Of a stretch of DNA of 64,000 bases, positions 22,301 through 32,760 are shown one piece after another. Below the pieces are notes generated by a model. The model saw only the letters and a program-made list of their open reading frames with translations. It did no database searches and was not told where the DNA came from. A program made the position numbers and the translations under genes. Position 1 is the first letter of the stretch. Each line of letters opens with the position of its first letter. The DNA comes from Trichobilharzia szidati (lineage: Eukaryota > Platyhelminthes > Trematoda > Strigeidida > Schistosomatidae): NCBI GenBank assembly GCA_944472155.2, contig OX235279.1, positions 138,108,920-138,172,919 on the forward strand. Direction: 5' to 3'.

Positions 22301-23501
22301 AACTGGATAAATAAATAAATAAGTAAATAGACAAACAATAAGATGTCGGATAACTGTAGAAAACGAATAAAGAATGAAATAAAATTCGAATGCACACAAA
22401 ATTTTTAATTTTCGAATTGTTATGAATGCGCTAACATGTTCACAGTAAGATTTAAAAATGAAATTTCAATCATGACAAAATGCTGGAAGATTTTGGTTGG
22501 TTTTCATCAAATGAAACAGTCGACCATTGTCATCCATGGGCAAATTACCGAGGAGAAAAGACGGTAAATGAACAGTAACGCAGGTGTGTGTATATATATA
22601 TATATATAGTGTTGATTGTTTCAATTTCTTTAATGTCACAAATTTAACAAGAGGAAAAAAAGGCGCATTATGAAGTGAATTGGAAACAGAAACGAATCAA
22701 AAAAAAAAGAAAAAGAAAATGATCAACAAATATTGAATAATAACAGTAAATAAGTGAAATTCAAACTTATTTAAAGAAACAACCAACGAGAACAGTGAAT
22801 TGAAAAGACACTTTCAATCACTAACCCAACATAAATAAATAATTATACCGTATATCATTCAATGTTCAATTGGTTGACAGACTATTTATTTATTGATTAG
22901 TTAGTTTTTTGTTTTAAATGATTAATATTTTAATTAGTCAAGAAAATGTGTAAACTGGAAGGTATGTTTTTTTATAAATAAATCTTCTTATACTACTAAA
23001 TGTCTTTTATTTGAACACATTTGTGTTATTAAATTTTTTATTATTGATATGAAAACGATGGTATTTCAATGTGATCTGGAAAGAAAAAGGATAAAAGACA
23101 AAGTTCACGTGGAACTGATGTGAGAAGCATTATGCATACTAACTATTTTATCTACTGGTTAGGTGTTTCACTATATAAAAAGAAGACTATTTGTCTAATT
23201 TAGTGTGTTATGTTAGGTAGAAAGATGGTACACCCCGCCCCCCGCCCCTAATATTTTTATTTTGGATCCCTATTCTTCGTAACTAACTTAAGCGATAGGC
23301 ATGAAATCACAGTTTTCGCTGTTGTTACTATAGTATATATTCTGAGAACAATTTAGCGTAAATATGCAGGCTATAAACTGTATTTGTTTTAGTCGTAATA
23401 TGAAACAGTGTACTTGTGTGTTTAACGCCACCTACTGATAATCTATGCACAAGTAACATGTCATAAGAGTGACTATCAAATAAAATGTATTTTCACCCTA
23501 T
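19301..23501. other. Long unassigned AT-rich region, 3' side of mbl
   Basis: No exon can be supported. It has AAT/ATA runs (19575-19605, 19860-19890), a GA run (22069-22084), a TA tract (22593-22610) and C-rich CACCCCGCCCCCCGCCCC near 23231. If mbl continues past the donor at 23573/23572, its last exon could lie here or further left; I could not identify it. Confidence 0.5.
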
Positions 23502-23784
23502 TTAGTTTTCAATCTTTAGGTAAAAAAAAATATTGGAAAAAGGATTTACACATAAACATGCTTCTAGCTTACAAGGAGTTTGGAAATATCCAGTGTGATC
23601 AGGCAGTGCAACAGGAAAGTGAGATGACAAAGCATTATGAGGTCCGATAATGCCATTGGCTGCAGCCGCCAACGAAGCAGCTGCCGCCAATGATGCTGCC
23701 GTCAGTGGAATAGAATTTGGATGTGGCGGTATACCCAGACTAATGGAATTTTGTTGTTGTGATTGTTGTTGTTGCTGTTGCTGT

Positions 23785-23816
<32 letters not shown>

Positions 23817-24350
23817 TAAGCTGAAAAATGCAGCTGCAGCCGCTGCTGCTGTTGCCGCCGACATATTATTTCCATTCGTAGAACTCCCAGGATTATTTCC
23901 ACCGACATTACCAACACCGTTTGTAGCACCAGTTGCAATACAATTTGTACTGTTTGAGACAACAGGACTAACACGTATTCCAGCTGATTGATTGTGCTCT
24001 TTGCCTTTCAATGTTTCATTACTGGCATTACCATTTATGAGTAATGCTGATCCATTCAAATGATGATGGTGCTGATGATGTGAATGATGACTATCATTTT
24101 GAGAGTCTAATTTATTTCCATTGATCTGGGTCAATACAGCAGCACCGTGTGGAGTGTATATTGAAGAAAAGTCCGTTTTATTCTCTGGTAAGCTAGATCT
24201 TTTGTTCGATAAACCATTCATCGTACTACCAGTGCTGATTAAATGACGTGGTGTACTTGTAGATATATGCGTTGGTAGATTTGGAACACCGTGTAGACTT
24301 GTCATTCCTGATGCTGTGATAGCGTTTAGATAAGGCGTGAAACCAATATT
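23502..24350 (-). CDS. mbl: mbl coding exon 5 (low-complexity C-terminal region)
   Basis: The acceptor TTTCATTTCTAG ends at 24351, and the frame opens in phase 0 as NIGFTPYLNAITASGM; the F-x-PYL core recalls the FNPYLGP segment of vertebrate MBNL. Next come a Ser/Thr/Asn-rich stretch, a His cluster (HHSHHQHHHH), a Gly/Asn region, A-runs, an 18-residue Gln tract (23816-23763) plus three more Gln, and AASLAAAASLAAAANG. There are two possible ends. A good donor CCTT|GTAAGC gives an exon end at 23573 (phase 1), needing another exon that I did not find. Otherwise the frame reads through about 23 more residues to TAA at 23502. Coding nature is supported by the long open frame and the use of both CAA and CAG in the Gln tract. 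Confidence 0.8.
23763..23816 (-). repeat. Interrupted CAG/CAA tract (polyQ18)
   Basis: Eighteen consecutive Gln codons in mbl exon 5, with CAA interruptions that would limit slippage. The antisense frame (plus strand, poly-Cys) is a shadow. Confidence 0.9.
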
Positions 24351-24455
24351 CTAGAAATGAAAAGGATTAGATAGGATATATGCATTGTAGTGATTAGTGA
24401 AATAAGAATAAGTATCTTAGAAAAACTACTATTATATTATTATCATTATTATTCC
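24351..24455. other. mbl intron 4, 3' end
   Basis: Polypyrimidine stretch and acceptor of exon 5, next to the simple-sequence end of an RTE fragment. Confidence 0.6.
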
Positions 24456-24720
24456 CTTGGATGGTGAAAAGGAACACAGGGCTTCAAAAGCACATCTCCA
24501 CTTTGTCCTGTTCTCCAAAGTTCTCCTTAGCTGGTTTTACAATTCCTTATAAGCGTTCATCTCCAGCTCACACGATCTCCTCCATGTCACTTTCAGATGC
24601 CCAACTTCATAGTTTCCCATTCGAATTCCACTCAAGGTCCTGGTGTGCGATACCATTCATATCATTGCGTGTTTTCCTCCATACTCGTTTACAATCTCAT
24701 CAACGATATCATTGAACAAA
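24456..24720 (-). mobile_element. RTE-like LINE 3' end, decayed
   Basis: On the minus strand it ends TTTTGAAGCCCTGTGTTCC, then AAGGGAATAATAATGATAATAATA, the short-repeat tail expected of RTE elements. The upstream part is a degraded version of the basic C-terminal coding/3' region also seen at 38826-39300. Inside mbl intron 4, same strand as the gene. Confidence 0.65.
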
Positions 24721-24863
24721 ATCAACACTTTGCACACAGTGAGCAATAACAACAAATAGTATGAATAAAGTCAAGTTATTTGTAGATTTTAAGTAATTCT
24801 GCTCAGTATACTCGGTGAGTGATTCAATATTTTTATTTTATTTTTTATTTTGATTTACAGATT

Positions 24864-25014
24864 GGTGCCACACAGTATTTTCAGTATAAGTATGGAATTC
24901 TCAACATGGATATCGGTAGCCCAAATTTTGCAGGCCGACCATAGATATCGGGGATCGAACCCCGAACCATGTGCGTGGTCGGCGAGAGTCCTAACCACTG
25001 TGCCACCGACGCAC
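24864..25014 (-). mobile_element. tRNA-derived SINE, family 2
   Basis: Second copy of the variant with the non-RTE tail. On the minus strand: a head with CCACCGACGCAC complementarity and a GGTTCGATCCCC B box, a GATATCTATGGTCGGCCTG middle, then GAGAATTCCATACTTATACT and CTGTGTGGCACC. It lies in mbl intron 4. Confidence 0.75.
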
Positions 25015-25029
25015 TGTGATGACGACGAC

Positions 25030-25260
25030 TCAGCTGCATCAGCAGTGGTCCAATGGTTCAATGGTCGCCAGCTACACACGCTATCCGGATTCTATTCCCA
25101 GCGGACGCATTTCTAAACCTCGCCTAGTTTAATAGTTGATAGTAAGCCCAGATAAAAGGGATGGTTGCATGTCAGGCTAACGATTCTATTGCGTAAAGAC
25201 AAAATTAACGTTCAAAGCTTGAGACGCTTTGATCCCCCCGGAATGCAAAAAACAAAAAAA
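25030..25260 (+). mobile_element. SINE, diverged tRNA-headed copy
   Basis: A-box-like TGGTCCAATGGTTCAATGGTC, then a degraded B box (GGATTCTATTCCC), CTAAACCTCGCCTAG, GGGATGGTTGCATGTCAGG and a tail ending GGAATGCAAAAAACAAAAAA. It abuts the preceding SINE head to head. Confidence 0.6.
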
Positions 25261-25359
25261 ACACAGGATGAATTGATAAGATGAATGAAATACACGGAAA
25301 TTTTAATGTGCACTCATGATACGATTAAAGAACACAGTTCAATATTTACAATTAAAAGC

Positions 25360-25445
25360 GTTCTCTGAGCTGGTTGGTTTAGTCGCGAAGCTTTCGTCAT
25401 CCTTCCGGACAACATCTTCAGCGCCATATTTAGCACGAAGTGAAA
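25360..25445 (-). mobile_element. Penelope-like 3'-end fragment (second PLE family)
   Basis: Shares with 33456-33540 and 45501-45570 the block read on minus as CTGAAGATGTTGTCC, GGATGACGAAAGCTTCGC and CCAACCAGCTCAGAGAA. In the longer copies this follows a GIY-YIG endonuclease, so it is a 3' terminal segment. Confidence 0.6.
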
Positions 25446-26227
25446 TATTAACAGTTGAGCAAAACAGATATAAGTGGGTATAAACTAAAACTGACAATAA
25501 CCATAGGTTTCATCATTCTCAGGTTAATTGCCTTCATGAGGATTTCAATTATAAAGTGTGAAGTACACACTGTTGCCCAGTTCTGCTGGCGAGATTTTCA
25601 AACATAAACTCATTATCCTTCACCAACCGTTAATGTTTATCAATATATCTGAGATGGGTTTCTGAAAGTGTTGGATGAAATACAAATTCATGATTGACTT
25701 GGGCTACTTAGGTTACTAATAATCTTGATATCGTAATTATGATAATCTGCTGTTAGCATATAAAAAATACGACAACTGACATATACTTAGCATCTGTTTA
25801 TTTATCCATGTGAATGATGTTAAAATTTTCGACTTCAATCAGTAAGAACTGCAAGAGTATCAATCCACCTTACGTTTATGAAATGTCCTTTGTACCTAAG
25901 TTATACCTCAATCAATCACCATTTTGATTTTGATCACACTGGGGGCTATCAGTTCAGAACAACTTCAAATTTTTATGTTTATTTCGCCAGGAACTGACAT
26001 CATCTATGGAACCATTAAAACAAGGAAGCGATGGATTGTTGTTTCCTCTTACTCTGTAGTTTCCGCTCAAGGCTTCATCGTGGGTGGAACTCGGTACCAT
26101 TGAGTAAAGAAACTGGCATGTTCACAATTTTAGGTACATACTATTTAAATACCATCTTTTCATACTAGATTCATATTTTATTTCACATAGAAATGATGGG
26201 GAAGATGTGCGTAGTACAGATGCTGTT
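25446..26227. other. mbl intron 4, unassigned
   Basis: No exon supported. The first 300 bases may be further degraded PLE sequence, but I see no clear motif. Confidence 0.4.
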
Positions 26228-26330
26228 GTGTTATCTGAGCTGGATAACTAAATTAATTAAAAACCTTTCAGTGTTCTTCTAGACAACATCTTCGGTGTTA
26301 ACTTCAAACTAAGATAGAATCAACTTGATG
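26228..26330 (-). mobile_element. Short Penelope-like 3'-end fragment
   Basis: TATCTGAGCTGGATAACTAA followed by CCTTTCAGTG, CTTCTAGACAACATCTTCGG: a degraded copy of the 3' block seen at 25360-25445, same strand. Confidence 0.55.
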
Positions 26331-26914
26331 AGCTGGTGTTATTCCAACAGTGACTTGTGAATAAAGCTTGCGGAAAAAACCAAACCGGTTTCGGAAGGTG
26401 TTAGTTTTCTTTTCTACCATTGCAGACACTTGTTAAAAACAAAATGAAATCTCATGAGTAATGATCAAAACTTTGAAGAAAAGTGGAACTTCCACACACA
26501 AAATGAATGTGGCTTTTATGTGGTTAAGAAGTGAATAGTTCACAGAATGAAGTCTCATATGAATCACAAGGTGCTGTACTTTGTTAGCAGCAGGTAATGA
26601 TACAATAAAACATACAAAGAAAACAACAGTAAGTGTTGAAGTATGGTTTAGATAGTAGTTCTGTGTTAATCAGTTGAAATCCTACTCCCTTTTCCCCTAT
26701 CTTATCGTGCCTAATGTTTCAAAAGTAGTGCCGTTGGTTCATGAGGTTGAGAAAACTGAACTGCAGTGAACTCAACTCATCATCAACAGAAATCTTAAGA
26801 CAAATTCTTATCAAGATTACTGTAAGGTACAATCAATATTATGATCAGTTGGACGGGATCCAGCTGAAAGACAGCATAACGCCAAGGCACCTTACAAATT
26901 GAAAGAACTCTTAC

Positions 26915-27256
26915 ATTGTTTTTCACTATTTCTTCCTGATTCGATTCGAAAAGTTTTAATACTTTATCATGTTGCCTGCTTATTATTTCATCACTATAAT
27001 CCTGTTGGCAATTGTTTAAATCAATTAAACGAGCTATTTTCTTAGGCGGTGGTTTTAATTCCATTTGAACAGAATTTGATGATATTTGAGATTGGGTTAT
27101 TTTTGTTGCCTCTTGTATGGACGACAGTGTCTCCTCTAGTAAATCTTTACTCATAGAATTGTCTCTTCCATTTAGCAGACTTGATGATGACTTATTTGAT
27201 TCATACGACTGAATAATCTTATTGGTTGGACATCTTGAATACAAGCCACTGGCAGA
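26915..27256 (-). CDS. mbl: mbl coding exon 4 (Ser-rich, basic PPPKK motif)
   Basis: The 342-nt exon sits between the acceptor GCTTCAG (ends 27257) and the donor AACAAT|GTAAGAG. It is phase 0 at both ends and encodes 114 residues. The N-terminal half is Ser/Asn-rich; then comes ELKPPPKKIARLIDLNN, a proline-plus-basic patch that could act as a nuclear localisation signal (compare the LPKRPALEK stretch of vertebrate MBNL; resemblance only). It ends with an acidic, helical-looking stretch (QHDKVLKLFESNQEEIVK). The frame stays open to 26795, so a longer intron-retained end is possible. No domain is recognised; assignment rests on phase, splice sites, strand and position. Confidence 0.65.
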
Positions 27257-28019
27257 CTGAAGCGTACTGGGTAACTGTCATTGTATTATACAAACGCATA
27301 CACACAAGCACAAATGTGCATTCATATGCATAGGAGATTTTTTTTTAGTTATAAAGAAAAGCACAGTTAATTCATTTCGACAATGATCCACAATAGTTAT
27401 AATGATGGTAGAGTAATAATGACAATGATTAGAGAATAGATGCCATGATACGAAATTATTGATGATTTTAAAGCGGGTTACAAAGTGAGAATATTCAAAC
27501 CCCAAAAAGACATGCACACGTATGAATGGTTGTGCAAATGGTTTAATATGAAGGCGTTTATTACGTGATTAGAGAAATCAGCAGTATATTTATGATACAA
27601 TTTTTCAACAATTTTTTTTAAAATGTTGACATTGTTAGCGTGATTCACACAAAAGCGATAATCAGACGCATTATTACATGTTAACCCAGACGGATACCAA
27701 CGTACAGCAAAACACCAACATCCCCGGGATAATGAAAGAAAACGTATTACAATCAAAAAGAAGAAATGGGATAGGACAAAAGAAATGATTGATTTTTGAA
27801 TTAAATTGACCAGTTAAAAAAGCAAAGTTACTGCTATTATGAAGCTAAATAACTATCCACATGCTGGCGTAATATATTGAAAGCTATGAATTTGCCGTAG
27901 CAGCATCATATAAGCAAAAACAATTTCCTCTTCAAAAATGTATTAGTCCTAAGTAGTTAAATTTTCACTGTTTTCAGACTATGAAGATTAAGCCTTTTGA
28001 AGTGTTGGTCTTCTGAGAT
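27257..28019. other. mbl intron 3, unassigned part
   Basis: Nothing recognised; CA-rich patch near 27287-27310. Confidence 0.5.
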
Positions 28020-28200
28020 TTGTCTGAGTTCCAGCTATATTACAAACTGCCAGAGAATCACTGAAAACCACAGAGTACTGGACACTTCAGCACTGCACGC
28101 TCATGAACCCGCCAGGTATCCGAACCAAAATATTCGAATTATGAGGCCAGTTCATTATACATTCAGTCACTAGGCTGACTAGGCAGATCCTCACCAAGTC
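28020..28200 (-). mobile_element. Sm-alpha-like element, decayed
   Basis: Minus strand: GTGTCCAGTACTCTGTGGTT followed by TTCAGTGATTCTCTGG, the stem-I/3' segment that follows the hammerhead cut site in the copies at 29.7 and 35.9 kb. A possible degraded tRNA-like head lies upstream. The CTGATGA/GAAA core is not recognisable here. Confidence 0.5.
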
Positions 28201-28264
28201 AAGTTCTTAATAGCACTTTTGACATTCACTAATCAGCGAGTGATTAGTTTGCAAGCATTTGAAT

Positions 28265-28440
28265 TCATGAGTCATGGAATCAGTCCAAGTGACTGAATGG
28301 TCAGTGGGCTTGCCTCGTAAACTGAAAATCCAGGAGCCAATCCCCGGCAGTGGCGTGGGTACTCCTGAAGAGTCCCAAATTAGGACGAAACGGCAATTCA
28401 GCACTCCCAGGTTTTCCAATGGTTCTTTAATTTATGTGAA
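28265..28440 (+). mobile_element. Sm-alpha-like SINE with hammerhead core
   Basis: Degraded tRNA-like head (TGACTGAATGGTCAGTGGGC; B-box remnant GAGCCAATCCCC), then the best-preserved catalytic boxes in the window: CTGAAGA, GTCC-CAAATTA-GGAC stem II, GAAA. After it comes CACTCCCAGG and the usual AATGGTTCTTTAAT... ACTCATGATC 3' part. Stem III and stem I have drifted, so activity is doubtful. Confidence 0.65.
28351..28398 (+). ncRNA. Hammerhead ribozyme core, schistosome satellite type
   Basis: CTGAAGAGTCCCAAATTAGG followed by ACGAAAC. A perfect 4-bp stem II (GTCC/GGAC) is closed by the CAAATTA loop typical of the schistosome ribozyme. The cleavage triplet would be within AATTC. Confidence 0.6.
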
Positions 28441-29079
28441 CTCATGATCTATCCTCAAAAAGCCTTCAGAGGCATGATAATCAACAAAAATCTTCACTGA
28501 ATAATCGTGAATAAAGCTCTGACTATTTTTGTCGATAGTGCAATCATCCATATTCATTTGATTTCATGTATGTTATTACACCAAATAAGGTTTCGTTAAA
28601 AAAATCTCATTAATACTACAAACTTTTCAACTGCTTATACATTAATGATAAGCTTTGTAAGCATTAATCACATAACTATTTGCCCCCAATAATTTCTTCC
28701 ATTACACCGATGATTGATATACACGCACCTATTCTCAGTTATAAAACCAACTGACTACATCATTAAATGCTTGCTATGCACCTATTCAATAACATTTGAT
28801 TACTTTGAATTTAGGCTATCTTTAAAAGGCCCAAGTTTAATACATAAAAACTTATTGTTCCCTTGATCAGGCCTATATTCACCTTCAGCACTAAAATCAC
28901 TGATATATATATATATATATATATATATACGCAAGCAGGCACGCATGTTCTCATAACAAAATATGTTACTGCAGATGAATCCAAGCGAACATATTCAGAA
29001 CAAGTCCAAAATAGATGAAAAATCAATGTTTTAAAAATGCAAATAAAGAATAATGATTTACAATAGTCGGTTTACTTAC
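28441..29079. other. mbl intron 3, unassigned part
   Basis: TA microsatellite at 28903-28929; nothing else recognised. Confidence 0.5.
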
Positions 29080-29151
29080 AAGTAGTGGATAGGCGGCAGG
29101 TGGCGCGGCCTGATTACCGAGTGCCAATGCAGCTGGTGTGGTATACAGAAG
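29080..29151 (-). CDS. mbl: mbl coding exon 3 (24-codon microexon-like)
   Basis: 72-nt exon flanked by the acceptor TACTCTTTAG and the donor CTT|GTAAGT. It encodes 24 hydrophobic, Ala/Pro-rich residues (LLYTTPAALALGNQAAPP then AAYPLL), in character with the Ala/Pro linkers of muscleblind proteins. Phase 0 on both sides, so it can be included or skipped without breaking the frame. Confidence 0.72.
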
Positions 29152-29703
29152 CTAAAGAGTAATGAATAAAAAATAAACCAATGCGTCAATTAAATAACAA
29201 TGTTCAATAGTCTCTGTCAACACTGGAAAATCATGCATAAAGTTTATAAATGAAAAAATTGTGAGAAATAAATGTATTAAATCTATGATTTTTTACTTAA
29301 TACGTTTCTCATCGCCCAATCTCAATCTATTACAACACTTTCATCAAACTGGGTATAATACTCGGTAACATTTACGATATTAGGCTGAATGGTAGTAAAA
29401 CGAGTCATTCTGTGATGTAATAACTGAATATATTGGATTGATGTAAGTAAGCGTGAATTACACGTGGGTGGCTCTTAGAAAGTTTCAGTTCACTGCAGAT
29501 CCACGAGTTATTGCAAAACACCTTCCAGTAGAGAGCTGTTGTTAGATTTGAATGATTTTATTATTTCTGGTTACATTTATTTTCAGGAGAAAAATATTGT
29601 CACTCGTAGACCACCCCAGCACCCCCCCACACACACACACACATCCACAGAACTCTTAAAAGTAACTTTATTCATATATTGGTAAAACATTGAGATCAGT
29701 TGG
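29152..29703. other. mbl intron 2, unassigned part
   Basis: A C-run/CA microsatellite at about 29621-29642. No coding sequence. Confidence 0.5.
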
Positions 29704-29793
29704 AGAACCATTGAAAACCAGAGAGTACTGGACAACTGTTTCACAACCTAGTTTGGGAGTCATCGGCAGTACTCCCTGGTTTTCAATGGTTCT
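29704..29793 (-). ncRNA. Hammerhead element with 27-bp stem I
   Basis: Minus strand, in order: stem I strand (29793-29767), CCGATGA (29766-29760, canonical CTGATGA with one change), stem II region with loop CAAACTA, GAAA (29742-29739), 3-bp stem III ACA/TGT, GTC cut site, stem I return strand (29730-29704). The two stem-I strands match at 26 of 27 positions. The GGTTGT side of stem II no longer pairs with CTCC, so this copy is probably slow or dead. Confidence 0.65.
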
Positions 29794-30829
29794 CTCTAAC
29801 TGATATCGATCCGTGATCAACTCGTACAAAAACAAAACTAACCCTTACAAACCAAACTATAGAAAACATTGGGACTTTTATTCTCCCTTTTACTAAACAA
29901 TTCATATTCTTGAATACAGTTCTTATTTTTTTGTTTTGAAAAAGACAAACAAAGAAAATCAATTTAAAGTATACCTTTTGCTGAACTCTACAATAACTTG
30001 GCTATCTACGACACTAGATCCCATTCGCCTACACAACACTAATCACAGCATGCCAAAATTAAACAAATGCTAAAACGATAAATAGTAATACACTACTGAT
30101 AGAGAAATCTACATGAGAGCAACAGGAGAAAAAAGGAGACGAATAATTCACACCAAAAACTATTGGAAAAACATGTTGGTTTTTTTGTTTGTTTTTGATT
30201 AAGAGAAATAGACTTCAAACTACTTCGAGAATTACTTGATTTCACAAATAGTATTGACAATCTGAAACACAACTTTTTTTTCATGAAATCAAATCAAACA
30301 AATGATCAGTTAGCCTTTTCAGATATTTTTTATGCATTATTTTAATCTTATGAAAAACAAATTGAATAGAGATAATAAAATTGTGACACAAATTTTTGTG
30401 ATAGATGACGCTGACTGCTATCAATAGTTGGAGACGTTAGCAGTCGGATAAAGATGACTTCAACACTGGACGACCTCAATAGTGGTGTCCGCGGGCTGCC
30501 CCTTAATTCAAGAAGAGATAAATCGGTTCAAATAACTGACAATACATTGATTAACATCAGTCATTTGTAAGAGAGACAGTTCCAGCTGAAATCAATAGCG
30601 TTGCACATACTGTGCCCACTTTTTTAGTACTGTTGGGAGTTGAATATATATTCTGAGTTTTGCTTTAAAGCGAAGCGTGATGGAGTTTTAGGCCGAATTG
30701 TATGATTAGCAAAAGACTGCCTTAAATCATAAAAGCTCAAATATCCTACTGATTATCTATAGATTACCTATCTGTCTCTGCTCTTTCAAAAAAAACAACT
30801 GAATGAGTAACTTCCCCAGATTGCTCACG
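29794..30829. other. mbl intron 2, unassigned part
   Basis: Only simple AT-rich sequence and scattered stops; no exon seen. Confidence 0.5.
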
Positions 30830-31055
30830 CTTCGGTGGTTCAGCAGAAGGAAGTTCGGCAATCATGGACGTGGTCCAGGGTTGAATCCTCGGTCGACTCA
30901 CTCCTATTTCGCACTTAGCTTGTGATAAGCCCGGTAAAGTGGGAAGGGTGGGCGCGTGAGGCTAGCAGACTCACAGTGTTGAAATAAAACCACTGCTACT
31001 GAAACTTCAAAGCTCTAGCTTGAAGCTCTATGTTTCATTGGGAACAGAATAAATG
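30830..31055 (+). mobile_element. tRNA-derived SINE, family 1, diverged
   Basis: Head remnant CTTCGGTGGTTCAGC, then GGTTGAATCCTCGGTCGACTC, body GGGTGGGCGCGTGAGGCTAG, and tail TGAAGCTCTATGTTTCATTG with GGAACAGAATAAATG. It belongs with the subfamily at 9428 (ACTCAC after the head). Antisense to mbl, in intron 2. Confidence 0.75.
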
Positions 31056-31580
31056 AAATACAATAATAATACAGAGCACTTACTTTGTGTACATTATCTT
31101 TCGATAGGAAATTTCGGTTAAGTTTATTTACTAAAAAGTTAAAAATTTAAACCTTCAGAATTCATGTGAGCTAATGCACAGATATTTTTTTTAAACGGCC
31201 TGACTGACAATATTGGATGGACCATATGAACATAAATCTTTGTAATTAGTAAAGCTGTATTTGGTTGTAATTCTCTCTCAGTGGCTGACAATGGAATCCA
31301 GGAAACAAGATTAGATCTCCTGAGACTGGAAAACAGATATCCATCAGACTGCAGCTTGAAACGACGCATATTAGCTGTGAACACAGGGCAATTTCTCCGA
31401 GTAATGTTTTAATCTGTTTTAATTAAAATACACTTAACTAAACTGTGATTATGTTCAAATATTATTGAATTGATTAAGAAGAATTTGAATATAATTTTCG
31501 CAAAACCATTTAACTACTTATGAGTAGGCGGAGGTAAATAGACCAAAGTATTCATGCATGCATGATTTAATATCACTTAC
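31056..31580. other. mbl intron 2, 5' end
   Basis: No recognised element; the donor of exon 2 is at its right border. Confidence 0.5.
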
Positions 31581-31835
31581 TGAATTTGTATTATTTGTAA
31601 GCGTTCCCTGGGTTGGATTTACGCCATTCGGACCAGCTCCACCTGCTGCTGCGGCAGCGGCAGCTGCTGCAGCCAGTGGACCAACACCACTCTGAGCCAA
31701 TAATTGCTGTTGTAACAACTGAAATTGTACATTTCGCATAATCATATTATTTCTTCCATTTTGTATCAATTGTTCACGTAAATGTTGCGGTGGATGCAAA
31801 TACTTGCACGGTGGATCACGACGTTGACATTTGCC
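31581..31835 (-). CDS. mbl: mbl coding exon 2 (second half of zinc finger 2)
   Basis: The acceptor TTTGCTATAG ends at 31836. The exon is 255 nt, 85 codons, phase 0 at both ends, with donor TTCA|GTAAGT. It begins GKCQRRDPPCKYLHPPQHLR, supplying the last two Cys and the His of finger 2. The first Cys of that finger is in exon 1 (CYDSIK), so the joined finger is C-x7-C-x6-C-x3-H. It continues EQLIQNGRNNMI, the muscleblind signature that follows the finger pair, then a Gln/Leu stretch and an 11-Ala run. The split within finger 2 at the SIK|GKC position is the conserved muscleblind exon junction. Confidence 0.95.
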
Positions 31836-32230
31836 CTATAGCAAAAAGTTTATGGTCGACAAGGTGACTTGATAAAATTAAAATAACAAAATAACATATA
31901 AAATATATTTTTAATTTGAAAATCAGAAATTAAGAATTGACCAGTATATGTATCACAATGAGTAAAAATTTCTATTTGTTTAAAAATATTTGTTGAACAC
32001 GGAGATAAAAATTACACGACTGGTTAATCTATGGGCAATTAGTGAAATAAGAATGTACATGAAGGTGTTATGGAACTCTATTCCATATTTCTCTAAAATT
32101 ACAATATTCCCCCTCTTCATCCTAATTTTTGTAAATGACAATGTTAATAAACTTCTTTAGTGTCAATTTATATGGCGTTTCATCGGTTACTACAGATAAA
32201 ACAGATATGCAAGTAAAAAAACCGAATAGA
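31836..32230. other. mbl intron 1, 3' end
   Basis: Acceptor side of the 15.9 kb intron; AT-rich, nothing else recognised. Confidence 0.5.
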
Positions 32231-32760
32231 GTTGGGAAAAGTAAGACAGCCCTTCATTACTCATAAAGCATTGTAGGAAACAGCTGCACTCAGCATACGG
32301 AACAAGATCCGGATTTCCAAGCCTAATGTCAAAACTGCTCTTATATACGGTTAAAAGACTTGGCACCAAAAGCATTTCCAGCATATCACTACAAGTCTTC
32401 ATCAACAGATTCCCTCTCTCCATAGTGAAGATTGAATAACTAACCAGAAATTATCAACAACAGGGAACTCCGTTAATGAACCAACCAGGAAACTATTGCC
32501 CAACAATAATGCTACAGGAAATGGAGATAGACTGGACATACGCTAAGGAGACACAGTTGAGTGATATTACGCTCCAGGCCACCAAGCGGAAACCGACGAG
32601 ATGGAGATCCGAGGATGATATGGAGGAGTGTTTGGAGGGAGGAAATGAAAGCGTATGGGTAAATCATACAGCTAGGTAGAAGAGACTGCATAGAAACACG
32701 AATAAGTGCTACTGAAGCTCTGTGTTCCACCTAAGAGAATCAAAATAGATCTGTCAGTCT
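32231..32760 (+). pseudogene. RTE-like LINE 3' fragment, decayed
   Basis: Plus-strand translation in shifting frames gives RNKIRISKPNVKTALIYG, then a TWH for the usual ETWR, and later a DITLQATKRKPTRW block equivalent to the basic C-terminus of RTE/SR2 ORFs. It ends GAAGCTCTGTGTTCCACC. Many stops. Antisense to mbl in intron 1. Confidence 0.65.

Noticed and set aside
23650..23991. 113-codon plus-strand frame with a poly-Cys run
   Set aside because: It is the antisense of the mbl exon 5 polyQ/polyA region; the Cys run is just TGT/TGC complementing CAA/CAG out of frame.
24461..24715. 84-codon plus-strand frame as an mbl-opposed gene
   Set aside because: It is the antisense of an RTE-like 3' end, recognised by its matching copy at 38826-39300.
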